Source of the DNA: Bacillus luti
Lineage (GTDB): Bacteria > Bacillota > Bacilli > Bacillales > Bacillaceae_G
Assembly: GCF_001884105.1 (NCBI RefSeq)
Contig: NZ_MACI01000014.1
Span: 1-64,000, forward strand
Length of the DNA: 64,000 nucleotides
Direction: 5' to 3'
The position numbers and the translations under genes are program-made. This document shows positions 26,115 to 35,145 of this stretch, piece after piece (the stretch's first letter is position 1; each line of letters starts with the position of its first letter). Under the pieces are notes generated by a model. That model saw nothing but the letters and a program-made list of their open reading frames with translations, was not told the origin of the DNA and did not search any database.

Positions 26115-27213
26115 ATGGAATTAGTAGAAATTAGACAGGAATTAGAGAAAATGGCTAAGAGATTAGCGGCTTTTAGGGGGTCTCTTTGACCTCCCTACTA
26201 AGGAGAAACAAATTGCAGAATTAGAAGAAAAAATGATGGCCGCAGGATTTTGGGATGACCAACAAGGCGCACAAGTTGTAATTAACGAAGCAAATGCACT
26301 GAAAGAGATGGTTGGAAAGTTCCGTCAGTTAGATGAGACATTCGAAAATTTAGAAATAACGCATGAGCTTTTAAAAGAAGAGTATGATGAGGATTTACAT
26401 GAGGAGTTAGAAGCAGAAGTAAAAGGCTTAATTCAAGAAATGAATGAGTATGAGCTTCAGTTACTATTAAGTGATCCTTATGATAAAAATAATGCGATTT
26501 TAGAATTACACCCAGGTGCAGGTGGAACAGAGTCACAAGACTGGGGTTCTATGTTATTACGTATGTACACACGTTGGGCTGAGAAACGCGGATTTAAAGT
26601 AGAAACTGTTGACTACTTACCAGGTGATGAAGCTGGTATTAAGAGCGTTACTTTATTAATTAAAGGTCATAACGCTTACGGTTACTTGAAAGCAGAGAAA
26701 GGTGTACATCGTCTAGTGCGTATTTCACCATTCGATTCTTCAGGCCGTCGTCATACATCGTTCGTATCTTGTGAGGTTGTACCTGAATTCAATGATGAAG
26801 TTGAAATCGAAATACGTTCAGAAGACTTAAAAATTGATACGTACCGTGCAAGTGGAGCTGGTGGACAGCACATTAATACGACGGATTCAGCAGTTCGTAT
26901 TACGCATACACCGACAAATACGGTTGTAACATGTCAATCAGAGCGTTCTCAAATTAAAAACCGTGAGCATGCGATGAAAATGTTAAAAGCGAAATTATAT
27001 CAAAAGAAACTAGAAGAGCAACAAGCGGAGTTAGATGAAATTCGCGGTGAACAAAAAGAAATTGGATGGGGTAGCCAAATCCGTTCTTACGTATTCCACC
27101 CGTATTCTCTTGTAAAAGACCATCGTACAAATACAGAGGTTGGTAACGTGCAAGCTGTTATGGATGGAGAAATTGATCCGTTTATTGATGCATATTTACG
27201 TTCTCGTATTTAA
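26115..27213 (+). CDS. prfB: Peptide chain release factor 2 (programmed +1 frameshift)
   Basis: RF2 reads UGA and UAA stops. The gene starts at ATG 26115 (GAAGGA upstream), hits an in-frame TGA at 26187-26189 after 24 codons, and resumes in the +1 frame from 26188 to the TAA at 27211. The full product is 366 residues. The tripeptide anticodon SPF ([12 protein letters not shown]) and the catalytic GGQ ([12 protein letters not shown]) are present. The short reading frame starting at 26233 is not the true start. The position after secA is conserved in Bacillus. Confidence 0.96.
26175..26190 (+). promoter_or_regulatory. prfB autoregulatory frameshift site
   Basis: The site consists of an internal Shine-Dalgarno AGGGGG (26175-26180), a three-base spacer TCT, the slippery CTT, and then TGAC (26187-26190). 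When RF2 is scarce the ribosome pauses at UGA, slips +1 and makes RF2. The layout equals the classical bacterial element. Confidence 0.95.
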
Positions 27214-27650
27214 TGCGAAAAAAAGCCAACGAAATTGTTGGCTCATGCTGAGGAAATAGAGGATATACAGCGTTTTGTTTTATTTATATGGATGAAGTGC
27301 CGAGGAAGAGAAGTTGGAAACGACAACTTCTCTTTTTGATGGGAGTATATGTAGAATACAATGCTGTATATTGTTTTGTAAAAAGTAGAGAATAGTAAAA
27401 CAGAGCAGTAATAGAGTAGGACTGTATACTGAGTTTTTCTAGTTTGATTTTTGGAAAAGGGTACTTTGTTGAAGTTTCTACGATGTTCACATAATTGAAA
27501 CAACTTAGGAAAGCTTTGGTCTATTAGGGTTCTCACTGCATTTTTGAAGAATATGAAGTATACCTTAGTTTTTCTATATAAAGATAATGCTTATAATGAA
27601 AATGAGTGTGTTAGAAATGAAAAGAATATCAACAATGGGGAGCGATAGAA
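27214..27650. other. Intergenic region prfB-cccB with two hairpins
   Basis: About 435 bp with no convincing gene. AGCCAAC/GTTGGCT (27224-27243) is preceded by an A run, so it works best as a minus-strand terminator. GAGAAGTTG/CAACTTCTC plus T5 (27308-27337) is a clean plus-strand terminator. The 97-codon minus-strand frame here lacks protein-like composition and a Shine-Dalgarno. A TATAAT at about 27591 may be the cccB -10. Confidence 0.5.
27308..27337 (+). terminator. Terminator downstream of prfB
   Basis: GAGAAGTTG and CAACTTCTC pair around a GAAACGA loop and are followed by five T residues. It lies 95 bp after the prfB stop. Confidence 0.8.
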
Positions 27651-27974
27651 GTGAAAAAGAAATTGTTGGCTATTGCGTTAGGGACATCAGTCGTTTTTGC
27701 TTTAGGGGCATGCGGAAATAAAGAAGAGAGTAAACCTTCGAAACAATCTGCAAGCACAGATAGCGCAGAGCAAATTTATCAAAAAAGTTGTATCGGTTGT
27801 CATGCTAAAGATTTATCAGGAGCAACTGGACCGGATTTACGAAAAGTAGGACAGAAATATGACGCAGCAGATATTGAAAAAATCATTGAAAAAGGTCGCG
27901 GTTCAATGTCACCAGGAATTATTCAGGGTGAAGATGCGAAAAAAGTAGCTGAGTGGTTAGCTGAACATAAATAA
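27651..27974 (+). CDS. cccB: Membrane-anchored cytochrome c551 (CccB)
   Basis: This 107-residue lipoprotein has lipobox LGAC with the modified Cys at residue 21, a Ser/Lys-rich linker, and a small class I c-type cytochrome domain. The heme motif is CIGCH (47-51), and the distal Met ligand is in GSMSPG near residue 85. It passes electrons on the outer face of the membrane, probably to cytochrome c oxidase. GGGGAGCG precedes the start. The position downstream of prfB matches B. subtilis. Confidence 0.92.
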   Translation: MKKKLLAIALGTSVVFALGACGNKEESKPSKQSASTDSAEQIYQKSCIGCHAKDLSGATGPDLRKVGQKYDAADIEKIIEKGRGSMSPGIIQGEDAKKVAEWLAEHK

Positions 27975-27988
27975 AAAGAGTAAAACGG

Positions 27989-28014
27989 ACGAGTTGATTA
28001 TAAAATCAACTCGT
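27989..28014 (+). terminator. Terminator of cccB
   Basis: ACGAGTTGATT and AATCAACTCGT form a perfect 11-bp stem with a 4-base loop. The T tail is short. Confidence 0.8.
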
Positions 28015-28029
28015 TTCCTTATTTTGGTA

Positions 28030-28046
28030 TGTAACATAACTGTAAC
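28030..28046 (+). promoter_or_regulatory. Candidate WalR (YycF) box upstream of ftsEX
   Basis: TGTAAC-ATAAC-TGTAAC fits the WalR consensus TGTWAH-N5-TGTWAH exactly. A TACAAT -10 candidate lies at 28080-28085 with no good -35, as expected for an activated promoter. The ftsE start is about 210 bp downstream. Confidence 0.6.
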
Positions 28047-28256
28047 AAAAATGTATCCGAATTGGAAACCGTTTGATGTTACAATGGGGTTTGTAGAATT
28101 TTGCTGAAATATATTACATAGAGTAGTTTATGCAAAGAGTGTAAGTAAACTACCTTCAACAAGAATGGTCAAGCGGGAATAAGAGGCTAGCTTTTATTTT
28201 CAAATGGACAGAAAAGTATTTCGAAAAAAAAATCATTAAGTATTGGGTGATAAATA

Positions 28257-28943
28257 ATGATAAAGATGACGAATGTTTATAAGGAGTACCCGAATGGTAT
28301 GAAAGCCATTTCTGGTCTTACAGTTAACATTAAACAAGGTGAATTCGTATATGTAGTTGGACCGAGTGGAGCCGGAAAATCTACATTTATTAAAATGATG
28401 TATCGTGAAGAGAAACCATCTACAGGATCTATTAACGTAAATGGACTTGTAATTGAAACATTGGCAGAAAAAGATGTTCCGTATTTCCGCCGTCAATTAG
28501 GCGTAATTTTCCAAGATTTTAAATTGCTACCTAAATTAACGGTATATGAGAATGTTGCGTTTGCCTTAGAAGTAATTGAAGAAGAGCCAGAAGCAATTCG
28601 TGAGCGTGTGACAGAAGTATTAGGACTAGTAGGTCTAGAAGATCGTGCAGATGCACTTCCAAGTGAACTTTCAGGTGGGGAGCAGCAACGTGTTGCAATT
28701 GCAAGAGCAATTGTTAATAGACCAAAGGTTGTAATTGCCGATGAGCCAACAGGTAACTTAGACATTGAAACAGCTCTTGATATTATGAAGATTTTCACAC
28801 GTATTAATGAGCGTGGTACAACGATTGTTATGGCGACGCATAATGCAGATATCGTAAATACAATTCGTCACCGTGTAATTGCGATTGAAGACGGAAAAAT
28901 TGCTCGAGACGAGATTGAGGGAGGATACGGATATGAAGGCTAA
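28257..28943 (+). CDS. ftsE: Cell-division/elongation ABC ATPase FtsE
   Basis: This 228-residue ABC ATPase has Walker A GPSGAGKS near residue 36, Q-loop FQDF, signature LSGGEQQRVAIARA near 139 and Walker B VVIADEPTG near 160. It pairs with FtsX and in Bacillus controls the peptidoglycan hydrolase CwlO from the cytoplasm. Its last 11 bases overlap ftsX. The Shine-Dalgarno (GGGTGATAA) is only fair. Confidence 0.95.
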   Translation: MIKMTNVYKEYPNGMKAISGLTVNIKQGEFVYVVGPSGAGKSTFIKMMYREEKPSTGSINVNGLVIETLAEKDVPYFRRQLGVIFQDFKLLPKLTVYENVAFALEVIEEEPEAIRERVTEVLGLVGLEDRADALPSELSGGEQQRVAIARAIVNRPKVVIADEPTGNLDIETALDIMKIFTRINERGTTIVMATHNADIVNTIRHRVIAIEDGKIARDEIEGGYGYEG

Positions 28944-29826
28944 GACCCTTAGTCGACATTTGCGAGAAGGTGTAAAAAATCTATCACGTAACGGATGGAT
29001 GACATTTGCTTCTGTTAGTGCAGTAACAGTTACATTATTACTTGTAGGTGTCTTTTTAACAGCGATTATGAATATGAACCATTTTGCGACGAAAGTAGAG
29101 CAAGATGTAGAGATTCGTGTACACATTGATCCAGCAGCAAAAGAAGCTGATCAAAAGAAATTAGAAGAAGATATGAGTAAAATCGCGAAAGTAGATTCTA
29201 TTAAATATTCTTCTAAAGAAGAAGAGTTAAAACGTTTAATTAAGAGTTTAGGCGATAGTGGAAAAACGTTCGAGTTATTTGAGCAAGATAATCCACTGAA
29301 AAACGTATTTGTTGTAAAGGCGAAAGAGCCAACAGATACAGCAACTATTGCGAAAAAGATTGAATCAATGCAGTTTGTAAGTAATGTTCAATACGGTAAA
29401 GGCCAAGTTGAAAAATTATTTGATACTGTAAAAACAGGACGTAATATCGGGATTGCGTTAATTGCAGGTCTTTTATTCACGGCGATGTTCTTAATCTCTA
29501 ATACAATTAAAATTACAATTTATGCTCGTAGTACTGAGATTGAAATTATGAAACTTGTAGGTGCAACAAACTGGTTTATTCGTTGGCCGTTCTTGCTAGA
29601 GGGATTATTCCTAGGAGTATTAGGATCAATTATTCCAATTGGTCTAATTTTAGTGACGTATAATTCGCTGCAAGGTGTGTTTAATGAAAAACTTGGCGGA
29701 ACAATTTTCGAGCTTCTACCATACAGCCCATTCGTATTCCAATTAGCTGGTTTATTAGTGTTAATCGGTGCATTAATCGGTATGTGGGGAAGTGTAATGT
29801 CAATTCGTCGCTTCTTAAAAGTATAA
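28933..29826 (+). CDS. ftsX: Cell-division/elongation ABC permease FtsX
   Basis: This 297-residue protein has a short cytoplasmic N-terminus and four transmembrane segments. A large extracellular domain (about residues 45-170) contacts peptidoglycan hydrolases. The conserved LVGATNWFIRWPFLLEG lies near residue 215. ATG at 28933 sits in the end of ftsE behind GAGGGAGG, giving tight coupling. FtsEX acts as a signal transducer rather than a transporter. Confidence 0.95.
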   Translation: MKAKTLSRHLREGVKNLSRNGWMTFASVSAVTVTLLLVGVFLTAIMNMNHFATKVEQDVEIRVHIDPAAKEADQKKLEEDMSKIAKVDSIKYSSKEEELKRLIKSLGDSGKTFELFEQDNPLKNVFVVKAKEPTDTATIAKKIESMQFVSNVQYGKGQVEKLFDTVKTGRNIGIALIAGLLFTAMFLISNTIKITIYARSTEIEIMKLVGATNWFIRWPFLLEGLFLGVLGSIIPIGLILVTYNSLQGVFNEKLGGTIFELLPYSPFVFQLAGLLVLIGALIGMWGSVMSIRRFLKV

Positions 29827-29878
29827 AAAGTTGCAAACATAATTCGTACAAGCTTATCATATAGTAGAAATAGGTAAA

Positions 29879-29905
29879 GGCATCACACACTGTGTGATGC
29901 CTTTT
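29879..29905 (+). terminator. Terminator after ftsX
   Basis: GGCATCACACA and TGTGTGATGCC form an 11-bp inverted repeat around a single C, followed by TTTT. In RNA the loop opens to a few bases. Confidence 0.8.
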
Positions 29906-29944
29906 GCTACACCACCTGTGTGTTTTGGAAAGGGGAATTCCGCA

Positions 29945-31381
29945 TTGAAACGTAGAGTTGCGATTATTGGAATGGTTGTTGCATTTTTAATTGGTGCTGG
30001 CGGAATGTTTGCAGGAATGTCTGTATTTGGGGTTAGCCCAGCAGAAGTAACGCAAACAATTTCGAATGGAAATGCTAGCACAACGCAAGGGAATTTGGCA
30101 AAAATTAATGAGGCGTATGCACTAATTGATTCACGTTATGTGGAAGACGTGAAAGATGACAAGTTAGTCGAAGGTGCAATACAAGGTATGTTGTCTACGC
30201 TGAAGGACCCTTATTCCACGTATATGGATAAAGAAACAGCCAAACAGTTTAGTGAATCGCTTGATCCAGAGTTAGAGGGGATTGGGGCTGAGGTGAATAA
30301 GACGGACGGTAAGCTTATTATCGTATCTCCAATTAAAGGTTCACCAGCAGAAAAGATAGGAATTAAACCGAATGACCAAATTTTATCTGTGGATGGAAAC
30401 AGTGTGAAAGACTTATCACGTGAAGAAGCAGTACTAAAAATTCGTGGTAAAAAAGGAACGACTGTCGCGATTGAAATTAAACGTGCAGGAGTAGCTGATC
30501 CGATTGTATTTAAAATTAAGCGTGAAAAAATTCCGATCTTCACGGTGTTTAGTTCTGTGAAGCAAGAGAGTGGAAAAGGTATCGGCTATATGCAAATTAC
30601 TTCGTTTGCTGAAAATACAGCGAAAGAATTTAAGGATCAGTTAAAAGAGTTAGAGAAGAAAAACATACAAGGTTTAGTTATTGACGTGCGTGGTAATCCT
30701 GGTGGCTATTTGAATAGTGTAGAAGATATACTAGGAGAAATTATGACGAATAAAAAGCCAATGCTACAAGTAGAGCAGCGAAATGGAGAGAAAAAGAAAT
30801 TCTCCACAGAACTGAAAGAGAGAAAGTCATATCCAATTTCAGTGTTAATAGATAAAGGAAGTGCCTCTGCTTCAGAAATTTTAGCTGGTGCGCTGAAAGA
30901 AGGAGAAGGTTACGATTTAATTGGTGAAACAACGTTTGGTAAAGGGACTGTTCAACAAGCTGTTCCATTTAAAGATGGCAGCAACATTAAATTAACGATG
31001 TTTAAATGGTTAACTCCAGATGGAAATTGGATTCATAAAAAAGGAATCAAGCCAACTGTAGAAGTGAAACAACCAGATTACTACCATGCGACGCCAATTC
31101 AAATTGAAAAGACACTTTCATACAACTCAAATGATGTCCAAGTAAAGCATGCACAAGAAATGCTAAAAAGCTTAGGATATGTACCGGGTCGTGAAGATGG
31201 ATACTTTAGTAAAGAGACAGAATCAGCGCTAAAAGCATTCCAAAATGCAAATGAGATGGAAGCGACAGGACAGCTTGATAAAAAGACAGCTGAAGCAATT
31301 CAAACGAAAATCATTGAAAAAATCCGTTCTGGAGAAAATGATTTGCAATTACAATCAGCATTAAAATTAATGGCAAAATAA
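29945..31381 (+). CDS. ctpB: Carboxy-terminal processing protease CtpB (S41 family)
   Basis: This 478-residue exported protease has an N-terminal signal/anchor helix and a PDZ domain (about 90-175, GIGAEV...). The S41 core has the catalytic Ser in DKGSASASEIL near 310 and the Lys in TFGKGTVQQA near 336. A C-terminal peptidoglycan-binding repeat (about 390-450, LKSLGYVPGREDGYFS) follows. In B. subtilis CtpB cleaves SpoIVFA to trigger sigma-K. TTG at 29945 is chosen because GGAAAGGGG lies nine bases upstream and the protein then matches the usual length; a longer frame starts at 29894. Confidence 0.92.
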   Translation: MKRRVAIIGMVVAFLIGAGGMFAGMSVFGVSPAEVTQTISNGNASTTQGNLAKINEAYALIDSRYVEDVKDDKLVEGAIQGMLSTLKDPYSTYMDKETAKQFSESLDPELEGIGAEVNKTDGKLIIVSPIKGSPAEKIGIKPNDQILSVDGNSVKDLSREEAVLKIRGKKGTTVAIEIKRAGVADPIVFKIKREKIPIFTVFSSVKQESGKGIGYMQITSFAENTAKEFKDQLKELEKKNIQGLVIDVRGNPGGYLNSVEDILGEIMTNKKPMLQVEQRNGEKKKFSTELKERKSYPISVLIDKGSASASEILAGALKEGEGYDLIGETTFGKGTVQQAVPFKDGSNIKLTMFKWLTPDGNWIHKKGIKPTVEVKQPDYYHATPIQIEKTLSYNSNDVQVKHAQEMLKSLGYVPGREDGYFSKETESALKAFQNANEMEATGQLDKKTAEAIQTKIIEKIRSGENDLQLQSALKLMAK

Positions 31382-31387
31382 GAAGAA

Positions 31388-31417
31388 ATACAGGCATTTT
31401 ATTGCCTGTATTTTTTT
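31388..31417 (+). terminator. Terminator of ctpB
   Basis: ATACAGGCA and TGCCTGTAT flank a TTTTAT loop and are followed by a T run. Confidence 0.9.
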
Positions 31418-31490
31418 GTGTTAAACACACGTTTCTCCAGTTATGATAAGATAAAAAGAAAGAATGATATAAATGGTGGTGAGTGAGTTC

Positions 31491-32675
31491 GTGGAAGCAT
31501 GGATTTTTGAAATAATGCGGGCAGTTGGACGTTTTTTCTTACACCCTGCTGTCTATGTATTTTTAATAAGTAGTATCTTCGTTGGATACTTACGCATATT
31601 ACGAGAGAGAAAAGATTTTTCTTTTAAAGTTTATGATATTTGGTTTGAGCTGCGAACATCTCTATTTGCAGGGATTGGATACGGATTAATCGTATCTCTT
31701 ATTACGATTGGGCTTGGACTTGTTGTTTCTAAAGCGAGTTTATGGGTAATCTTACTTTGGACTTTGCTATTCGGATTAACGGCTATGTATCGATATTTAT
31801 CGGCGGCTTATACGTTTAGTATTGCGATTGTATGTGTTTTACTATCTTCTAAGCTACCAGTTTCCTTCTTACAGCTTAGAGAAGGAGAAGAGGGTACGAT
31901 TGTATCTCTTGCTATTTTACTAGGCGTCATGCTTCTTGTAGAAGGCTTATTGATTTCTAAAAATGCGGTGGGATATTCTACACCAAACATTAGGAAGGGA
32001 AAGCGTGGGCTTAAGATCGGTTTACACGAATCGAAGCGTTTATGGATTATTCCTATTTTTATTCTTGTACCGGGTGATGCGGTAACGCAGTTCATTTCAT
32101 GGTGGCCTGTCGTTTCGATAGGTTCAAATACATATTCTTTATTCCTCGTTCCATTTTTAATTGGATTTATGAGAAAGATTAGAAGTTATGAGCCGACAGA
32201 AGCTTTATTATTTACAGGAAGACGTGTTTATGGATTAGCAGGACTTGTGCTTGTTCTAGGAGTCGCAAGTTACTGGTGGCATGTACTTGCAATTATCGCG
32301 ATGGGGGTCGCAATGCTTGGACGTTTCACAATCTCGATGCAAGAAAAAATTGTGGATGAGACAAGACCAGCCTATTTCGCTGCACGTAATGACGGACTTG
32401 TTGTGTTAGATACAATTCCAAATACAATTGGAGCGGAGCTGAATTTACTGCCTGGAGAAATTATTACGAAAGTAAATGGAGTCGTTCCAAGAAGTGCCGA
32501 GGAATTTTATGATGCACTTCAAACGAAGACGACAGGAGCTTTTTGTAAATTAGAAGTATTAGATACAAACGGTGAGCTTCGTCTTGCTCAAACGGCGTTG
32601 TATGCTGGGGGACACCACGAATTAGGTGTTGTGTTTGTTCAGCAGGATCATGAGTGGGATTCGGAAGCGATGTAA
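31491..32675 (+). CDS. minJ: Division-site topological protein MinJ (PDZ membrane protein)
   Basis: This protein of about 394 residues has seven or so transmembrane segments (about 10-275) and a C-terminal cytoplasmic PDZ domain (about 300-380, GLVVLDTIPNT... LLPGEIITKVNG). Architecture, length and position after ctpB match MinJ, which links DivIVA to MinCD. GTG at 31491 is preferred, since GGTGGTGAG lies upstream; ATG at 31473 is possible. In B. subtilis swrA lies near here; it is absent. Confidence 0.87.
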   Translation: MEAWIFEIMRAVGRFFLHPAVYVFLISSIFVGYLRILRERKDFSFKVYDIWFELRTSLFAGIGYGLIVSLITIGLGLVVSKASLWVILLWTLLFGLTAMYRYLSAAYTFSIAIVCVLLSSKLPVSFLQLREGEEGTIVSLAILLGVMLLVEGLLISKNAVGYSTPNIRKGKRGLKIGLHESKRLWIIPIFILVPGDAVTQFISWWPVVSIGSNTYSLFLVPFLIGFMRKIRSYEPTEALLFTGRRVYGLAGLVLVLGVASYWWHVLAIIAMGVAMLGRFTISMQEKIVDETRPAYFAARNDGLVVLDTIPNTIGAELNLLPGEIITKVNGVVPRSAEEFYDALQTKTTGAFCKLEVLDTNGELRLAQTALYAGGHHELGVVFVQQDHEWDSEAM

Positions 32676-32686
32676 ATAGAAGTGAG

Positions 32687-32713
32687 GGTGTTACCTTTAG
32701 GTAACACCTTTTT
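32687..32713 (+). terminator. Terminator of minJ
   Basis: GGTGTTACC and GGTAACACC form a perfect 9-bp stem with loop TTTA and a T5 tail. Confidence 0.92.
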
Positions 32714-32740
32714 GTTTGATTGGGAGCAGCAGTACATGAA

Positions 32741-32820
32741 AATATATCGGCGATCATCAGAATATATCAGCGCAACTGAAAATATATCGGCGATTATTCG
32801 AATATATCGACTTTCCGGCA
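32741..32820 (+). repeat. Four 20-bp AATATATC repeats
   Basis: AATATATC recurs at 32741, 32761, 32781 and 32801, exactly 20 bp apart. The variable halves begin GGCGAT, AGCGCAAC, GGCGAT and GACTTTCC. Relatives lie at 35087-35140 and 40156-40210 in the opposite orientation. There are no spacers of CRISPR type and no ORF. Confidence 0.85.
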
Positions 32821-32882
32821 GAAAACGACAACTATCGCAAACCTTATTGTAGTTTCCTAGTCGAATCACTTGAATAATTATT

Positions 32883-32897
32883 TGATAATGGTTATCA
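32883..32897 (+). promoter_or_regulatory. Fur box
   Basis: TGATAAT-G-GTTATCA matches the 7-1-7 Bacillus Fur operator (TGATAATNATTATCA) with one mismatch. It lies 41 bp upstream of the ABC transporter start, where Fur-Fe would block transcription. Confidence 0.82.
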
Positions 32898-32937
32898 TTT
32901 AGGGAGTCTTTTGAATTTTGGAAAATGGAGGGAAGAT

Positions 32938-34653
32938 ATGCTACGTAAATTTTTTTCTTACTATAGACCGTATAAAGGTTTATTTATACTCGACTTTTCT
33001 TGTGCAGTTATCGCAGGATTACTGGAACTTGGCTTCCCACTTATCGTAAACCAATTTATTGATAAGTTATTGCCAGGGCAAAACTGGACGCTGATTTTAT
33101 GGGCGTGTTTCGGTTTATTTGCAGTGTATATGTTAAATGCAGGCCTGCAATATGTTGTTACATATTGGGGACATATGCTTGGGGTTAACATTGAAACAGA
33201 TATGAGGCAGAAATTATTTGATCACATTCAAAAGCTATCATTCAGATTTTTTGACAATAATAAAACAGGTCATTTAATTTCACGTCTTACAAACGATTTA
33301 ATGGAAATCGGAGAAATTGCTCACCACGGGCCAGAAGATTTATTTATCGCTGTTATGACTTTAGTTGGGGCGTTCTCATTCATGATGATGATCAACTGGA
33401 AGTTAGCGCTATTAACGTTCTTCGTCATTCCATTCCTACTATGGTTGGCACTTTACTTCAACAAAAAAATGACAGGTACGTTTAGACGTTTATTCTCAGA
33501 TGTTGCTGATTTCAATGCATGTATTGAGAACAACGTTGGTGGTATTCGCGTTGTACAAGCATTCGGAAATGAAAAGTTTGAGAAAGAGCAATTTGCTGTG
33601 AACAACGCTCGTTTCCGTACAACGAAATTAATGGCTTATAAAATTATGGCGTTAAATTCGTCAATTAGTTATATGCTCATGCGTCTCGTAACGCTCTTCG
33701 TCTTAATATGCGGTACATGGTTTGTTCTGCAAGGTGAATTAACGTACGGTGGATTTATCGGATTCGTTCTATTAACGAATATCTTCTTCCGCCCGATTGA
33801 AAAAATTAATGCGGTAATTGAAAGCTATCCGAAAGGGATTGCTGGTTTTAAGAGATATGTAGAGCTTCTTGAAACAGAGCCAGATATTGTAGATTCTAAA
33901 GATGCGATGGAAGTTAAACATGTACACGGTGATATTCAATATAACAACATTACGTTCGGATATGAAAACAAAGAACCGATTTTAAACGATATTAGTTTGA
34001 AAATCCATGCAGGTGAAACAGTTGCGTTCGTTGGACCATCTGGGGCGGGGAAAACAACGTTATGTAGCCTATTACCACGTTTTTATGAGCAATCATCTGG
34101 TTCAATTCAAATTGATGGCATTGATACGAAAGAGATGACATTATCGTCACTTCGTAAGCAAATCGGAATTGTGCAACAAGATGTGTTCTTATTCTCGGGA
34201 ACGATTCGTGAAAATATTGCTTACGGAAATTTAAAAGCGTCAGAAGCTGACATTTGGCAGGCAGTAAAGAGAGCGCAGTTAGAGGATTTAATTTACTCGC
34301 AGCCAGACGGTTTAGATACAGTTATCGGTGAGCGCGGCGTGAAACTTTCTGGTGGACAGAAGCAACGTCTAGCGATTGCCCGTATGTTCTTGAAAAACCC
34401 GCCAATTTTAATTTTAGATGAAGCGACTTCTGCACTAGATACAGAGACAGAACTAGCAATTCAAAAATCGCTTGCAGAATTAGCAGTTGGCCGTACAACA
34501 TTAGTGATTGCACATAGACTTGCAACGATTAAAAATGCAGATCGTATCGTCGTTGTAAATAAAGACGGTATTGCAGAGCAAGGTTCACATGATGAATTAA
34601 TTGAGCGTGGCGGAGGATATAGTAGGCTATACGAAGCACAGTTTAGTTCGTAA
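32938..34653 (+). CDS. ABC exporter, fused permease-ATPase, Fur-controlled
   Basis: This 571-residue half-transporter has six transmembrane helices (about 1-310, MsbA/LmrA-type exporter fold). The ATPase domain has Walker A GPSGAGKT near 370, signature LSGGQKQRLAIAR near 476 and Walker B LILDEATSALD near 498. Homodimers of this class export lipids, drugs or peptides. ATG at 32938 has GGAGGG upstream. The Fur box directly ahead suggests induction on iron starvation, perhaps for siderophore or heme-related export; the substrate is not evident. It is monocistronic. Confidence 0.88.
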   Translation: MLRKFFSYYRPYKGLFILDFSCAVIAGLLELGFPLIVNQFIDKLLPGQNWTLILWACFGLFAVYMLNAGLQYVVTYWGHMLGVNIETDMRQKLFDHIQKLSFRFFDNNKTGHLISRLTNDLMEIGEIAHHGPEDLFIAVMTLVGAFSFMMMINWKLALLTFFVIPFLLWLALYFNKKMTGTFRRLFSDVADFNACIENNVGGIRVVQAFGNEKFEKEQFAVNNARFRTTKLMAYKIMALNSSISYMLMRLVTLFVLICGTWFVLQGELTYGGFIGFVLLTNIFFRPIEKINAVIESYPKGIAGFKRYVELLETEPDIVDSKDAMEVKHVHGDIQYNNITFGYENKEPILNDISLKIHAGETVAFVGPSGAGKTTLCSLLPRFYEQSSGSIQIDGIDTKEMTLSSLRKQIGIVQQDVFLFSGTIRENIAYGNLKASEADIWQAVKRAQLEDLIYSQPDGLDTVIGERGVKLSGGQKQRLAIARMFLKNPPILILDEATSALDTETELAIQKSLAELAVGRTTLVIAHRLATIKNADRIVVVNKDGIAEQGSHDELIERGGGYSRLYEAQFSS

Positions 34654-34720
34654 ATATAATTTCTACTGAATTAGCACACCATATAAGTAGATGGAAATCT
34701 TATAAGGGAGGCTAAAGAGT

Positions 34721-35032
34721 ATGATTATAACAACAACGTCTACAATTCAAGGAAAAGAAATTATTGAGTATGTCGATATCGTGAATGGGGAAGCGATTAT
34801 GGGTGCGAATATCGTTCGTGACCTTTTCGCTTCTGTCCGTGACGTTGTCGGCGGTCGTTCAGGCGCTTACGAAAGTAAATTAAAAGAAGCGCGCGACATC
34901 GCAATGGAAGAGATGAAGACTCTCGCAAGACAAAAAAATGCGAACGCAATTGTTGGTATTGACGTGGACTACGAAGTCGTTCGCGAAGGGATGCTAATGG
35001 TTGCGGTGAGCGGGACTGCTGTCCGTATCTAA
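34721..35032 (+). CDS. YbjQ/UPF0145 family protein
   Basis: This 103-residue protein starts [17 protein letters not shown] and has the conserved [24 protein letters not shown] near residues 28-51 (read in two parts: [14 protein letters not shown] and [10 protein letters not shown]). The domain is called a putative heavy-metal-binding domain and forms ring-like pentamers in crystal structures, but no function is proven. AAGGGAGG precedes the ATG. Whether it shares a transcript with the upstream Fur-controlled exporter is unclear; the gap is 67 bp with no terminator seen. Confidence 0.9.
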   Translation: MIITTTSTIQGKEIIEYVDIVNGEAIMGANIVRDLFASVRDVVGGRSGAYESKLKEARDIAMEEMKTLARQKNANAIVGIDVDYEVVREGMLMVAVSGTAVRI

Positions 35033-35040
35033 AGTAAAAA

Positions 35041-35063
35041 GCCGTGCTGATGCACGGCTTTTT
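35041..35063 (+). terminator. Terminator after the YbjQ gene
   Basis: GCCGTGC and GCACGGC pair around TGAT, with an A run before and a T run after. Confidence 0.9.
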
Positions 35064-35086
35064 ACTGTTATTGATGCTATGCTATG

Positions 35087-35140
35087 TCGAAGCCTCGATA
35101 TTTCTTGGGAAATGTGGAAGGTCCCGTCGATATATAGGGA
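35087..35140 (-). repeat. Degenerate copy of the AATATATC repeat family
   Basis: Read on the minus strand this contains CTATATATCGACGGG and AAATATCGAGGCTTCGAC, resembling the 20-bp units at 32741. The spacing is less regular. It sits in the 3' region of the ABC-F gene. Confidence 0.6.
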
Positions 35141-35145
35141 AGACC

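Noticed and set aside
26115..26189. prfB as a broken gene because of the in-frame TGA
   Set aside because: The stop lies in a perfect programmed frameshift site and the downstream frame is intact.
27243..27536. 97-codon minus-strand ORF after prfB
   Set aside because: It has no Shine-Dalgarno, an odd composition rich in Phe/Tyr/Ser, and no recognisable domain.
32741..32820. CRISPR or replication iterons
   Set aside because: There are only four imperfect 20-bp units without spacers, with no cas or replication gene nearby.
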